The notes under the pieces are model-generated. The model worked only from the letters and a program-made list of their open reading frames with translations, made no database searches and had not been told where the DNA came from. A DNA stretch of 64,000 bases from assembly GCA_051201585.1 (NCBI GenBank), contig CP179198.1:806001-870000 (forward strand). Reading direction: 5' to 3'. The stretch's first letter is position 1. Every line of letters begins with the position of its first letter. Below, piece by piece: positions 44,742 to 53,862 of the stretch. Position numbers and translations under genes: made by a program. The stretch is from UBA868 sp016776875 (lineage in GTDB: Bacteria > Pseudomonadota > Gammaproteobacteria > Arenicellales > UBA868).

Positions 44742-44823
44742 CACCCTTACAGGTTTAAGGGTGGGGTGGAAAGAGTATCTGCCACTCGTTTCCTCCAAGC
44801 CGGTTACTGGAGGAGGAGTGGCA
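44742..44823. repeat. Two inverted repeats between convergent genes
   Basis: The first is CACCCTTA/TAAGGGTG (44742-44763), an 8-bp stem with a 6-base loop. The second is a longer hairpin (44780-44823) with arms TGCCACTC/GAGTGGCA and an inner stem CCTCC/GGAGG. Neither is followed by a T-tract. They may act as transcript-end structures for DUF1285 and the convergent lyase gene. Confidence 0.65.
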
Positions 44824-44855
44824 GGATTCTCTAATTGTTTCCGTCTCGGGACGTG

Positions 44856-45999
44856 TTAGGATTTTTCCAGCGCTTTTTCGAGATCTACAATAATATCCTC
44901 AACGTCTTCAATTCCGACCGAAAGGCGAACAAGTCCATCGGTAAGGCCACGCTTGCGTCGGTCTTCAACTGGAACATCGACGTGAGTCATGCTGGCAGGG
45001 TGCGTAATCATCGTTTCAACGCTACCGAGTGATTCAGCAAGCCCGCAAAGCTGCACATTGTTCATGAGCGTTTTGCCTGCTTCAGTTCCCCCCTTAAGTT
45101 CAAATGTAATCATTCCGCTAAATCCGGACATTTGGGCTTTTGCGATCGCATGTTGCGGGTGCGAGGGAAGCCCGGGATATAAGACGCGGTCGATTTTAGG
45201 GTGCGCTTCAAGAAATGCGGCAACCTGAAGTGCAGATTCTTCATGGCGCTTCATGCGCAGGTGCAATGTTTTAAGGCCGCTTAGATTAAGCCAGCAGTCA
45301 AAGGGACTTGAGACCGCTCCGATCGTCTTTTGAATGTACTTCATTTTGTCAAAAACATGCTCATGATTCGTGATCAGTACGCCACCAATAATCTGGTTAT
45401 GACCCGCCAGATATTTGGTTGTGCTGTGCATGACAATATCAGCGCCAAATTCAAGTGGGCGCAGGAAGACGGGTGTTGCAAAGGTTGCATCAACGCCGAG
45501 CAGGATGCCGGCGTCTCGTGAGATTTTTACCATCGCCTCCATGTCGCTGACTTTCAAAAGGGGATTGGTCGGTGTCTCAATCCAAAGCATTTTGGTTTTG
45601 GATGTAATAGCTGCTTTTACGGCATCAGTGTTGGTGGTGTCGACATAGGTAATCGATAACCCCTGCTGCGCGGTTACATTATCAAGCAGTCGTGTAACGC
45701 CGCCATAAACGTCATCGCCACAAACGATATGATCTCCAGCGGTCAGTAATTTAAAACAAGCATCGACCGCCGACATGCCACTCGCAAAACTGATGGCATA
45801 TTTACCATTGTCAATTGCCGCTAGGTTAAGCTTCCAGAACTTGACGGGTCGGATTAGATGAGCGGGTATAGTCAAATCCACGGTCTTTTCCTACTTCAGG
45901 AAGAACAAAGGTAGCGGTTTCATAAATAGGCGGCAAAATCGAGCCGGTCGTTGGATCGGGTTCAATTCCTGCTCGAACGACTTTAGTATCAAATTTCAA
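44856..45999 (-). pseudogene. Cystathionine gamma-lyase/synthase-type PLP enzyme, frame broken once
   Basis: The intact C-terminal frame has LAAIDNGKYAISFASGMSA, the PLP lysine in DIVMHSTTKYLAGHNQ and the C-terminal GSVETMITHPASMTH, typical of Cys/Met-metabolism PLP enzymes. The N-terminal 57 or so codons lie in another frame from TTG 45999 (after GGAG): KFDTKVVRAGIEPDPTTGS through SSNPTRQVLEA. Removing one T at GGAAGCTTAACC (45827-45833) joins VLEA to LAAIDNG and gives 380 residues, a codon multiple. Placement after cystathionine beta-synthase argues for gamma-lyase, completing homocysteine-to-cysteine conversion. The break is probably a sequence error. Confidence 0.87.
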
Positions 46000-46032
46000 T
46001 GCGGTTCTCCAAAGAGTGTTTAGATTTTTGAG

Positions 46033-47421
46033 CTAAGCGCTCTGATGACTTTTCTTGTTTAAGAACTCAAGTAAGTCAATTTTGTTTACGATTCCTGCGA
46101 TTGTGCCACTATCAACAACAACAGCAACGTTATTTTGCTCGAATATCTGCTGAACATATGAGAGGCTGTCAGATAAACTGACTCGGCCTTCCAGAGGTCG
46201 TGCTACGTCACGAACACTGTCGTCGAGGCCGTGCTCATTACTTGCGACTGCCCTCAGAATATCGAGTTCTTCGATCATGCGTAGGTCACCGTTACCCGAG
46301 GTCACCGGCATCTGGGATATGCCTTTGGCCGCCATTCGCGCAATCACATCCCGTAATGTTTCGTTGGGGGAAGCAAAGGAGACATCTTGGTTTCGGGTAT
46401 CAAGCAACTCTTGCACAGTGCCAAGATGCGCTTCTGGTGCGAAGTATCCCATGTCACGCATCCATTCGTCGTTGAAACATTTGCTAATGTATCTATCTCC
46501 TGAATCACACACGATCGCAACCACGATTTTCCCGGGCCCCAGTTTTCGCGCCTCTTGGAGCGCGCCGGCAAATACGGTGCCTGTTGACCCACCTGATAAG
46601 ATGCCTTCGTGTCTCGCAAGACGCCTAGCTGTGAGAAAAGAGTCTCGATCGGAAATGTTGATCACTTCATCCACAACCGTCAGATCAAGAGTGTCCACCA
46701 TGAAGTCATGGCCGATACCCTCGACACGATAGAGTGAAGGGGTGCTCCACTCACCTTTCTCATGCGCTTCCTTGTAGATACTGCCAAAAGGATCGGGGCC
46801 CACCACTCGCACGGTACGCCCGGTTTCCATCGCTTTTTCTTTAAGATATTTTCCGGTGCCTGAAATAGTGCCACCTGTCCCCAGACCTGCGATGAACGAG
46901 TCAATTTTTCCGTCTGTGGCTTCCCATATTTCGGGGCCGGTCGTGAGGTAGTGGGCTTCCGGATTATTGGGATTGGAGTACTGATCAGTATAGAAAGACC
47001 CGGGCGTTTCCCTGGCAACGCGTTTAGCGACCTCGACATAACTGTCGGGATGGTGATGATCAAGATCAGTCGCCGTGACAATCACTTCAGCACCATAGGC
47101 TTTCAGCATATCTATTTTTTCCTGACTCATTTTGTCAGGGATGGTGAAAACGCAACGGTATCCGCGCACGGCTGCCGCCATTGCCAGCCCAAGGCCGGTG
47201 TTTCCCGAGGTGCTTTCCACGATCGTGCCGCCGGGCCCAAGAAGTCCCGCATCCTCGGCACGTTTTACCATGTTAATTGCCATGCGATCCTTAACAGACC
47301 CTGACGGGTTTAAGTTTTCCATCTTTGCATAAATGGTTGCCATTCCATCATCGACAATATTATTCAGTCGAACAAGCGGTGTTCCGCCAACAAGATCAAT
47401 CACACTTTCAGCTGATTTCAT
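46033..47421 (-). CDS. Cystathionine beta-synthase with CBS domains
   Basis: The 462-residue protein has a fold-type II PLP domain (PLP lysine in NPSGSVKDRMAINMV; STSGNTGLGLA; phosphate loop GLGTGGTISGTGKYL). Two C-terminal CBS motifs follow (DVSFASPNETLRDVIARMAAKGISQMPVTS, and a second ending NKIDLLEFLNK). It condenses homocysteine and serine. The CBS pair could sense adenosyl ligands, as in the human enzyme. It is transcribed toward the gamma-lyase, as in reverse-transsulfuration operons. Confidence 0.9.
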   Translation of the reverse strand: MKSAESVIDLVGGTPLVRLNNIVDDGMATIYAKMENLNPSGSVKDRMAINMVKRAEDAGLLGPGGTIVESTSGNTGLGLAMAAAVRGYRCVFTIPDKMSQEKIDMLKAYGAEVIVTATDLDHHHPDSYVEVAKRVARETPGSFYTDQYSNPNNPEAHYLTTGPEIWEATDGKIDSFIAGLGTGGTISGTGKYLKEKAMETGRTVRVVGPDPFGSIYKEAHEKGEWSTPSLYRVEGIGHDFMVDTLDLTVVDEVINISDRDSFLTARRLARHEGILSGGSTGTVFAGALQEARKLGPGKIVVAIVCDSGDRYISKCFNDEWMRDMGYFAPEAHLGTVQELLDTRNQDVSFASPNETLRDVIARMAAKGISQMPVTSGNGDLRMIEELDILRAVASNEHGLDDSVRDVARPLEGRVSLSDSLSYVQQIFEQNNVAVVVDSGTIAGIVNKIDLLEFLNKKSHQSA

Positions 47422-47489
47422 GTGCGCCTACTTTTAACTCGTTAAGGTAAATTTATAAATATCGGATTAGAGACAAACATCGGGATCTG

Positions 47490-48701
47490 TTAGGCTTCTG
47501 CAAGATCTTTCACTGCATCAATGGCCTGTTTAATGTCCTCTTCATCAGTGAAATATCCGGCGGCAAAGCGAACCGTACCGTTTTGAGCCACTGTGCCCAA
47601 TAGTTCATGAACATCAGGGGCGCAGTGAAGACCGGGCCGGACACATACGGCATGATCTGCATCAAGCATTGCACCCACTTGGTCTGCGGGCATTTCCCGA
47701 ATGTTGATCGAGAGAGTAGCAACTCGGGGCTGTCCGATTGACGGGCCGTAAATTTTCACGCCGTCAATTTTTTCGAATGCACTGACGAGTTGTTCGGTAG
47801 CGGCACTTTCTACTTCGTGAATATGTGCCAGAGCTGCACCGCAGGCTTGCCCATGCGTGGCATCTTCAGGGGCGCCGTGCTTTTTGCCCAATTCTGCAAA
47901 CCATTTTTGTCCAGCGTGAAGGCCTGCAATACCCGGAAGGCAATGCGTTCCCGTCTCAAGGCGGTAGGGATACTCATCAGGTTGAAAAGGGGAGATCGAA
48001 TTAACGCCAGTCCCGCCAACCCGGGGTGCTTTAATGTCGACATTCTCTCCTACGATCATTCCGCCAATGCCCATTGGACCAAACAATCCCTTGTGTCCGG
48101 TATAGACGAGAATGTCCACACCCCAGTCGTCCATTAAGATCGGAACGACGCCAGCCGTTTGGCAGGTGTCCAGTATAAACAGAGCATCAGAATCACGGAC
48201 ATGTTTACCGATCGCTGCCGCATCTTGAAGAGAGCCGGTGACATTTGAGGCATGATTGATAACCACGGCGCGAGTATTCGGACGAATGCTTTTTTGAATA
48301 TCTTCAGGATTTACATACCCTTGACTATCCGCTGCCACCCGGGTGACTTCAATGCCATGATCTCTCTCAAAGTGATTGGCAGGTCGCAGTACGCAGTTAT
48401 GTTCCATTCGGGTAATGACCAAATGATCGCCTGGATTCAGGATTCCAGCTAGCGCTGCATTCATTGAATCGGTTGCGTTTTGTGAAAAGGTGACGCGGGC
48501 GGGATCGCCGGCGTAGCCAAAAAATTCGCCAAGCATCCGACGTGTTTGGACGATCATAGCCTCTGCTTCAACTGCCAACTGGTGGCCGGAGCGGCCTGGG
48601 TTAACGCCGTGACTTCTATAAAATTTATCAATAAATTGATAAACCGGCTCTGGTTTTGGCAGCGTAGTAGCGGCGTTATCAAAATAATAATGTTCTTTCA
48701 T
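47490..48701 (-). CDS. Cysteine desulfurase-like class V aminotransferase
   Basis: The 403-residue PLP enzyme has the motifs YFDNAATTLPKPEPV and VNPGRSGHQLA, the PLP lysine in LVYTGHKGLFGPMGIGG and a candidate persulfide cysteine in RPGLHCAPDVHELLGT. This matches the cysteine desulfurase family with a shortened C-terminus, separate from the housekeeping IscS. It may release sulfur from the cysteine made by the downstream CBS/CGL genes, or act on a related amino acid. It lies between the methyltransferase and cystathionine beta-synthase genes. Confidence 0.85.
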   Translation of the reverse strand: MKEHYYFDNAATTLPKPEPVYQFIDKFYRSHGVNPGRSGHQLAVEAEAMIVQTRRMLGEFFGYAGDPARVTFSQNATDSMNAALAGILNPGDHLVITRMEHNCVLRPANHFERDHGIEVTRVAADSQGYVNPEDIQKSIRPNTRAVVINHASNVTGSLQDAAAIGKHVRDSDALFILDTCQTAGVVPILMDDWGVDILVYTGHKGLFGPMGIGGMIVGENVDIKAPRVGGTGVNSISPFQPDEYPYRLETGTHCLPGIAGLHAGQKWFAELGKKHGAPEDATHGQACGAALAHIHEVESAATEQLVSAFEKIDGVKIYGPSIGQPRVATLSINIREMPADQVGAMLDADHAVCVRPGLHCAPDVHELLGTVAQNGTVRFAAGYFTDEEDIKQAIDAVKDLAEA

Positions 48702-48725
48702 TTTCGCGGTTCCTGGTGAATTTAA

Positions 48726-50205
48726 TTAACGCTTTGACATGTTTGTTGAAGGAGGGCTGCTCGTGAGCGAATTGCGTCGCCTCGAGATCACAAAGGTTTC
48801 GTCATGAAACCAAATTCCTTTATATTTTTGCAATACCTTTTGGGTCGCGGACAAATACGCGCCCGATGTTACCGCGTCTTGCAAGCGGTCGTCTTCGATC
48901 TGCGCAACATATGTTGAGGCATTCCAAGCTGCAAAAAGGGTTGAGGTTCCTATGCTGTCCGCTATCTCGTTCGGAAGTGTTTTCATTTTATATTCAAGCA
49001 CTGACTTATTATCCGACCCGGCGTTAAAGTTGTAGTTCAGCTGATGATCGCCCGAGCTTATCTTTAAGCGCCTTTATCAACAGGTGTCGATCTACCTTGA
49101 AAGGTTGTTCGTCTGGCCAAATCTCGTTGATGAGTTCCATTCCGGGGCCGCCACCGGTCGATTGGACGGCGAGCAGTCGACCACCCGGGCGGAGGCTTCG
49201 AACAAGTGGTTCCAGAACCTTCTCTGCTTTAAACTTCGCGCTCATTCGCGCACGCCACGGCTGAGCTGCGAGGATGAGATCGTAATCTCCCGATACCTGT
49301 CCTCGTTTTGGAATGACCGAGTCCAGCAGAAATCGGCAATCTTCCCTGAAGATCACCAGTACTGATGGCCGAACGTACTGTGGATTGCCTGTTTTCTCGC
49401 TAACTTTAACCTCCCAGCCGTTTACGAGAAGGTCATCAATTGCCCGTAATTGCTCTCCGTAAGCCTGGGAAGATGATCCATGCAGTGCAATCTCATGCCA
49501 GTTAAGCGCGGCTGCTGAGTCGATATTGCCAGGCATAAGCCATGGCGCTTCACTGTAAAAGAGGTTTGTAATGCAAATGACGCTCGCCGGATGCTCGGCA
49601 AATCGATCCGGGAGATTTTCGAGACATAGCCTTACATCTTCGAGACTGATTTCCTTGCCAGCGACAAAGAACGGTATGGTCGGAAATTTCTGATGAGTGG
49701 CTCGCAGGAGATGGCTGAGGACAGAGCCGTCACCAATACCGGCGTCGAAGATTCGAAGTGCAGGCGGAGCAGGCTGTACATGGGATAACTCATGAGATGC
49801 TCTTTCGGCGACTTTCCATTTTTCATCGGTTGTGTTGACAAAGCCAAGATATTTTTGGCGGTTATCATAAAACCGAAAGGGTCGCCCCTGCTTCTTTTCT
49901 GACTGAAAGTCGGATACTCCAGTGCCTGAGAAAGCTTCAGCAGATGGAACCGCATCCGATTGCTCACCGTCCCGTGGCGAAATATCATTCTCTTTAATGA
50001 ATTGTTGGATTCGGTTGACCGTTCTGAGCGTGACGCCCTTACCACTGCGTAGCCGATGACAGAGCTTTCCATCATTAACGGCCTGCCGACCGAAGGTCGT
50101 TTCAGCGACTTTCTGGGATTGGCAAAAGTTTTCAATATCTCGGAGCAGTGACTCGACGACGTCACTCGAGTCATGAACCGCGCTCTCTGTAGATTGTTCA
50201 TTCAT
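48726..50205 (-). pseudogene. HTH-fused SAM-dependent methyltransferase, frame broken near C-terminus
   Basis: Residues about 15-75 resemble a small helix-turn-helix (TTFGRQAVNDGKLCHRLRSGKGVTLRTVNRIQQFI). Next comes a class I methyltransferase-like core with RIFDAGIGDGSVLSHLLR and the later LRPGGRLLAVQSTGGGPGMEL. The first frame stops at 49024 after GRSSAELQL. The continuation lies one base off: NYNFNAGSDNKSVLEYKMKTLPNEIADSIGTSTLF through KGIWFHDETFVISR. Removing one base at TCAGCTGAAC (about 49037-49043) fuses them into 492 residues, a codon multiple. A separate small gene at 48726 is therefore not real. The substrate is unknown. It heads the desulfurase-CBS-CGL group. Confidence 0.78.
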
Positions 50206-50243
50206 AGCATTGCGCCGTGGGTATTAGTGGGTCTAGGTTCGCG

Positions 50244-50262
50244 TTGACTCCGATCCAGTCAA
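50244..50262. promoter_or_regulatory. Inverted repeat near the methyltransferase start
   Basis: TTGACT and AGTCAA are separated by seven bases, 39 bases upstream of the methyltransferase ATG. It is a possible operator for the methyltransferase-desulfurase-CBS-CGL operon. The cognate regulator is unknown. Confidence 0.35.
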
Positions 50263-50432
50263 AGCCAGATTGCCCTTACCTTATGGAAAAATTCCAATAA
50301 AGTAAAACTTTTTTGTTTAATAAAATAATTCTCATGAAAATGGGATAAAAACCATTAAAAACAAATTTCGGCTCCTACCATGCGTAATAACCCGAGGTTT
50401 TAATCTTTTTAAACGATTTCGCAAGGTGACTG

Positions 50433-50531
50433 ATGTTTAATAGTGGGAAAAAACCCACTAAATATCAGACCGATCTCGATCTTTGGGAAAGGATCGTTGT
50501 GGGCGAGCAAGGTATCCCAAGATTTTTGTGA
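50433..50531 (+). CDS. Possible 32-residue small protein
   Basis: ATG at 50433 follows AAGGTGAC and opens a 32-codon frame (MFNSGKKPTKYQTDLDLWER and 12 more) ending in TGA. The peptide is hydrophilic and unlike anything I recognise. An inverted repeat (50441-50460) sits over its first codons and could control its translation. It may equally be chance or the remnant of a larger gene. Confidence 0.25.
   Translation: MFNSGKKPTKYQTDLDLWERIVVGEQGIPRFL
50441..50460. repeat. Perfect inverted repeat TAGTGGG-N6-CCCACTA
   Basis: A 7-bp perfect stem with the loop AAAAAA lies between the divergent methyltransferase and CoA-binding genes. A TTAGTGGGT word also occurs near 50224, so this may be an operator sequence present in two parts. 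No T-tract follows it. Confidence 0.5.
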
Positions 50532-50702
50532 AACAGTTTTAACTCGAGCACGAACTTAAGAACCCGCGACGATCGTTTTTATAATTGAGGTTCCGGGTTT
50601 TGTACGCTTTTTTTGCAGTACCAAGTGATCCCGGGACGGTCGTTTCTGTTAGGGTTGGAGCGATTCGGGATAGAAGAACTTGAATCATAAATAGAGAACA
50701 AG

Positions 50703-51182
50703 ATGATTACAGATATTGAAGACGTTCGAAGGGTGTTAGTTGAGAGCAAGGTTATTGCGGTGGTTGGACTTTCCGCAAACTGGTGGCGTCCGAGTTTTTT
50801 TGCGGCTAAATATATGCAGGACCATGGCTATCGGATCATCCCGGTTAACCCCAATTATGAGGAAGTCCTGGGAGAAGTTTGTTATCCGTCTCTCGAGGAA
50901 ATCCCATCAGATTTGGGGGTTGAGATGGTAGATGTTTTCCAGAGGCCTGAGGCAGCGCCGAAGCTAGCCGAAAGCGCGGTAAAAATTGGCGCCAAGGTGT
51001 TTTGGCTGCAACTGGGCGTTTTAAGTGATGCGGCTGTCGACATCGCCGAGCGGGGCGGGCTTGAGACTGTTTCAGACCGTTGTGTAAAAATTGAACACGC
51101 TAGATTGTTAGGTGGTCTTAACCTGCTTGGCATCACAACTAATGTCATTTCTGCGAAGCGGCCGAAATGGCTTGTCTATTGA
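50703..51182 (+). CDS. CoA-binding protein (YccU-like Rossmann domain)
   Basis: The 159-residue protein is a single CoA-binding/succinyl-CoA-ligase-type Rossmann domain. The nucleotide loop is VIAVVGLSANWWRPSFFAAKYMQDHGYRIIPVNPNY, and the end is CVKIEHARLL. The role of such stand-alone domains is not established. It sits 9 bases before metY, a pairing also familiar from other proteobacteria, and is probably co-transcribed with it. Confidence 0.85.
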   Translation: MITDIEDVRRVLVESKVIAVVGLSANWWRPSFFAAKYMQDHGYRIIPVNPNYEEVLGEVCYPSLEEIPSDLGVEMVDVFQRPEAAPKLAESAVKIGAKVFWLQLGVLSDAAVDIAERGGLETVSDRCVKIEHARLLGGLNLLGITTNVISAKRPKWLVY

Positions 51183-51191
51183 GAATTTCTT

Positions 51192-52481
51192 ATGGCTGAT
51201 CGTGAATTCGGATTTGAAACGCTTTGTCTTCATGCAGGGCAATTGCCTGATGCGGCAACAGCGTCGCGCGCAACGCCGATCTATCAAACGTCGTCTTACG
51301 TATTTGATAGTACGGATCATGCGGCGAGCCTCTTTAATCTCCAGACCTTTGGTAATGTTTATTCGAGAATGATGAACCCGACCAACGCGGTTCTGGAGGA
51401 GCGTCTCGCGACGCTCGAGGGAGGCCGGGCAGGCTTGGTCGTCGGATCGGGGATGGCGGCGCAGATGGTCGCGCTGCTGACATTGCTTGAGGCGGGGGAT
51501 GAGCTTGTGGCCGCCAGCACGTTGTATGGGGGAACATACTCCCAGTTCGATTACACATTTCGCCGAATGGGCATTAACACCATTTTCGTTAATCCGGATA
51601 ATCCCGAAAACTTTGCCCGCGCGATTACGCCTTCTACAAAAGCAATCTATGCCGAGACGATCGGCAATCCGCTCAACAATGTATTGGATATTTCTGCGGT
51701 GGCAGAAATTGCCCACGATGCAGGCGTTCCCTTGGTCATGGACAACACTTTTGGCACCCCGTATCTTTGTCGGCCATTCGAACACGGGGCCGATATTGTG
51801 GTGCACTCGGTGACGAAGTGGATCGGGGGGCATGGTACGTCGATCGGGGGAGCCGTTGTTGAATCAGGAAAATTCAACTGGAATAACGGCAAATTTCCAG
51901 GAATGACCGAGCCGTCGAAGGGTTACCACGGTATCCGCTTTTATGAAACCTTTGGTGATTTTGGATTTATTACGAAAGCCCGAATGGAGACCTTGCGCAC
52001 GCTTGGACCATCGATGAGTCCGCTGAGCGCTTTTTTATTTATTCAGGGGCTAGAGACCTTACCCCTTCGGATGGATCGCCATTGCGCTAATACCCTAGCA
52101 GTTGCTCAATTCTTAAGAGATCACTCTGCCGTCTCCTGGGTGAAGTACGCCGGACTTGAAGATAACCCTTACCATTCCCTTGCGAAGAAGTATCTTCCTA
52201 AAGGAGCAGGTGGTGTGTTGACCTTCGGAATTAAAGGGGGAGAAGCCGCGGGTATAAAGTTTATTGAAGGCGCTCAATTCTTGAGTCATCTGGCAAACGT
52301 TGGTGATGCTAAAACACTGGTGATCCACCCGGCTTCAACGACTCATCGTCAGTTGAATGAGGAAGAGCAAGCAAGTGCCGGCGTGTCGCCGGATATGATT
52401 CGTATGTCAGTTGGTCTCGAAACGTTAGATGATATCTTGTGGGATATCGACCAAGCCCTCACAAAAGCCCAAACGCGGTAA
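51192..52481 (+). CDS. metY: O-acetylhomoserine sulfhydrylase
   Basis: The 429-residue Cys/Met-metabolism PLP enzyme opens FGFETLCLHAGQLPD and carries the PLP lysine in DIVVHSVTKWIGGHGTSIGG. It also has the MetY-characteristic insertion KGYHGIRFYETFGDFGFITKARMETLRTLG. It forms homocysteine from O-acylhomoserine and sulfide. The length (about 430, against about 380 for gamma-synthases) supports MetY. A homoserine acyltransferase is encoded at 62902. Confidence 0.92.
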   Translation: MADREFGFETLCLHAGQLPDAATASRATPIYQTSSYVFDSTDHAASLFNLQTFGNVYSRMMNPTNAVLEERLATLEGGRAGLVVGSGMAAQMVALLTLLEAGDELVAASTLYGGTYSQFDYTFRRMGINTIFVNPDNPENFARAITPSTKAIYAETIGNPLNNVLDISAVAEIAHDAGVPLVMDNTFGTPYLCRPFEHGADIVVHSVTKWIGGHGTSIGGAVVESGKFNWNNGKFPGMTEPSKGYHGIRFYETFGDFGFITKARMETLRTLGPSMSPLSAFLFIQGLETLPLRMDRHCANTLAVAQFLRDHSAVSWVKYAGLEDNPYHSLAKKYLPKGAGGVLTFGIKGGEAAGIKFIEGAQFLSHLANVGDAKTLVIHPASTTHRQLNEEEQASAGVSPDMIRMSVGLETLDDILWDIDQALTKAQTR

Positions 52482-52504
52482 AACTCTGACGCGCTAAAAA
52501 AACA

Positions 52505-53812
52505 ATGACCTGTTGTCACTACTATCAGCTGAGCTCCGGCCAGGAGAATATTTTCTCCGGAGATGTTAGCCGGCTACGCTATGGAGCGGGTGTCACACGG
52601 GAGTTGGGGATCGAAGCAATGTCGTTTGGACTATCTCGGGTCGGTGTATTTACTGACACGCGGGTTTGTCAGATTGAGTTGTTCCAGGAGGCGATCCAAT
52701 CGCTAGAGCAATCCGGATTGACTCCTGTTGTTTATGATCAGACTCGCGTTGAGCCGACTAATCGCTCATTTCAAGACGCTGCAGCATTTGCAATTGACGA
52801 GAATCTGGATGGTTTCATCTCCATTGGTGGTGGGTCTGTTATTGATACCTGCAAGGCCGCCAACCTATATAGTACTCATCCCGCTGATTTTCTTGATTAT
52901 GTTAACGCGCCAATTGGCGAGGGTCGCTCGGTACCAGGAGCATTGAGACCGCATATTGCGTGCCCCACAACAGCCGGGACCGGAAGCGAGGCAACCGGAA
53001 TCGCGGTATTTGATTTCCTCGAGATAGCCTGTAAGACCGGTATTGCATCAAGAGCAATGCTCCCCGATCGAGCCATTGTGGATCCCCGTTGGACGGAAAC
53101 GCTGCCAACATCTGTATTGGCTGCGACCGGCTTTGATGCAATCAGTCACGCGCTTGAGGCGCTGACTGCAAAGCCTTATTCCGATCGTCAACCAACAACT
53201 CACACGCTTCCACGACCCATGACTCAGGGGGCGAACCCTTTTAGTGATCTTTTTTGTCGAGAGGCGTTGCGAATTGCCGGCGAGAACCTTGTTTCTGCTG
53301 TCACCAACCCATCGGACTCAGGCGCCAGACATAATATGATGTATGCCGCCACATTGGCCGGAATCGGATTTGGTAATGCGGGATGTCATTTGCCTCACGC
53401 AATGTCCTATCCGGTATCGGGGAAAATCAAAGACTACCAGCCGAGTGGCTATCCCGACGACCAGCCGATTTGTCCCCATGGGGTGTCGGTTATCTTAAAT
53501 GCACCTGCAGCATACCGATTCACTGGAGTCGGGTGTCCTGCGCGCCATCTGGAAGGGGCCAGCTTGCTAGGGGCTGACACCAAAAACGTATCGGAGATAG
53601 ATGCCGGAGAGATTCTGGCGAGTCATATTGAAAATATGATGCGAGAAACCGGCATACCAAACGGTATCTCGGGTGTTGGCTTTGATGCCTCTGATGTGTC
53701 AGCGCTTGCTGAGGCCGCCAGCGCTCAGGAACGGCTTTTAGCGGTATCTCCAAGAGCGCTACAAGACGGTGATCTTGCTTTGTTATACACAGACGCGCTC
53801 AGTTACTGGTAG
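52505..53812 (+). CDS. Iron-containing alcohol dehydrogenase, hydroxyacid-oxoacid transhydrogenase-like
   Basis: The 435-residue group III dehydrogenase has the NAD-binding motif GGGSVIDTCKAANLY, TAGTGSEATGIAVFDF, and metal ligands in GFDAISHALEA and GNAGCHLPHAMSYPV. N- and C-terminal features (TCCHYYQL; LYTDALSYW) match the ADHFE1 branch, which transfers hydride between 4-hydroxybutyrate and 2-oxoglutarate. It lies about 20 bases after metY, and the functional link to methionine synthesis is unclear. Confidence 0.85.
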   Translation: MTCCHYYQLSSGQENIFSGDVSRLRYGAGVTRELGIEAMSFGLSRVGVFTDTRVCQIELFQEAIQSLEQSGLTPVVYDQTRVEPTNRSFQDAAAFAIDENLDGFISIGGGSVIDTCKAANLYSTHPADFLDYVNAPIGEGRSVPGALRPHIACPTTAGTGSEATGIAVFDFLEIACKTGIASRAMLPDRAIVDPRWTETLPTSVLAATGFDAISHALEALTAKPYSDRQPTTHTLPRPMTQGANPFSDLFCREALRIAGENLVSAVTNPSDSGARHNMMYAATLAGIGFGNAGCHLPHAMSYPVSGKIKDYQPSGYPDDQPICPHGVSVILNAPAAYRFTGVGCPARHLEGASLLGADTKNVSEIDAGEILASHIENMMRETGIPNGISGVGFDASDVSALAEAASAQERLLAVSPRALQDGDLALLYTDALSYW

Positions 53813-53836
53813 CAAGTTTCGACCGCAGGCTTAATT

Positions 53837-53856
53837 ACACCAGCGCTAGCGGGTGT
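53837..53856. repeat. Imperfect inverted repeat between convergent genes
   Basis: ACACC and GGTGT flank the palindrome CGCTAGCG in the 50-base gap between the dehydrogenase and bcp stop codons. It could aid transcript ending, but there is no T-tract. Confidence 0.35.
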
Positions 53857-53862
53857 CGGCAG

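Larger units (their letters stand above)
50206..50702. other. Long AT-rich divergent intergenic region
   Basis: About 500 bases separate the methyltransferase (minus) from the CoA-binding gene (plus). It holds an AT-rich block around 50285-50365, an inverted repeat TTGACT-N7-AGTCAA at 50244-50262, a perfect inverted repeat at 50441-50460 and one possible 32-codon reading frame. I see no tRNA, terminator or riboswitch structure that I can support. Confidence 0.6.

Noticed and set aside
48726..49001. Independent 91-residue gene
   Set aside because: Its sequence is the continuation of the helix-turn-helix methyltransferase, one base out of frame.
50433..50531. Confident new small protein
   Set aside because: The ribosome site is good but there is no homology evidence or coding-bias evidence, so it is listed only as a low-confidence possibility.
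51108..51833. 241-codon minus-strand frame opposite metY
   Set aside because: It lies entirely opposite conserved metY and CoA-binding coding sequence and encodes a basic protein with no recognisable motif.
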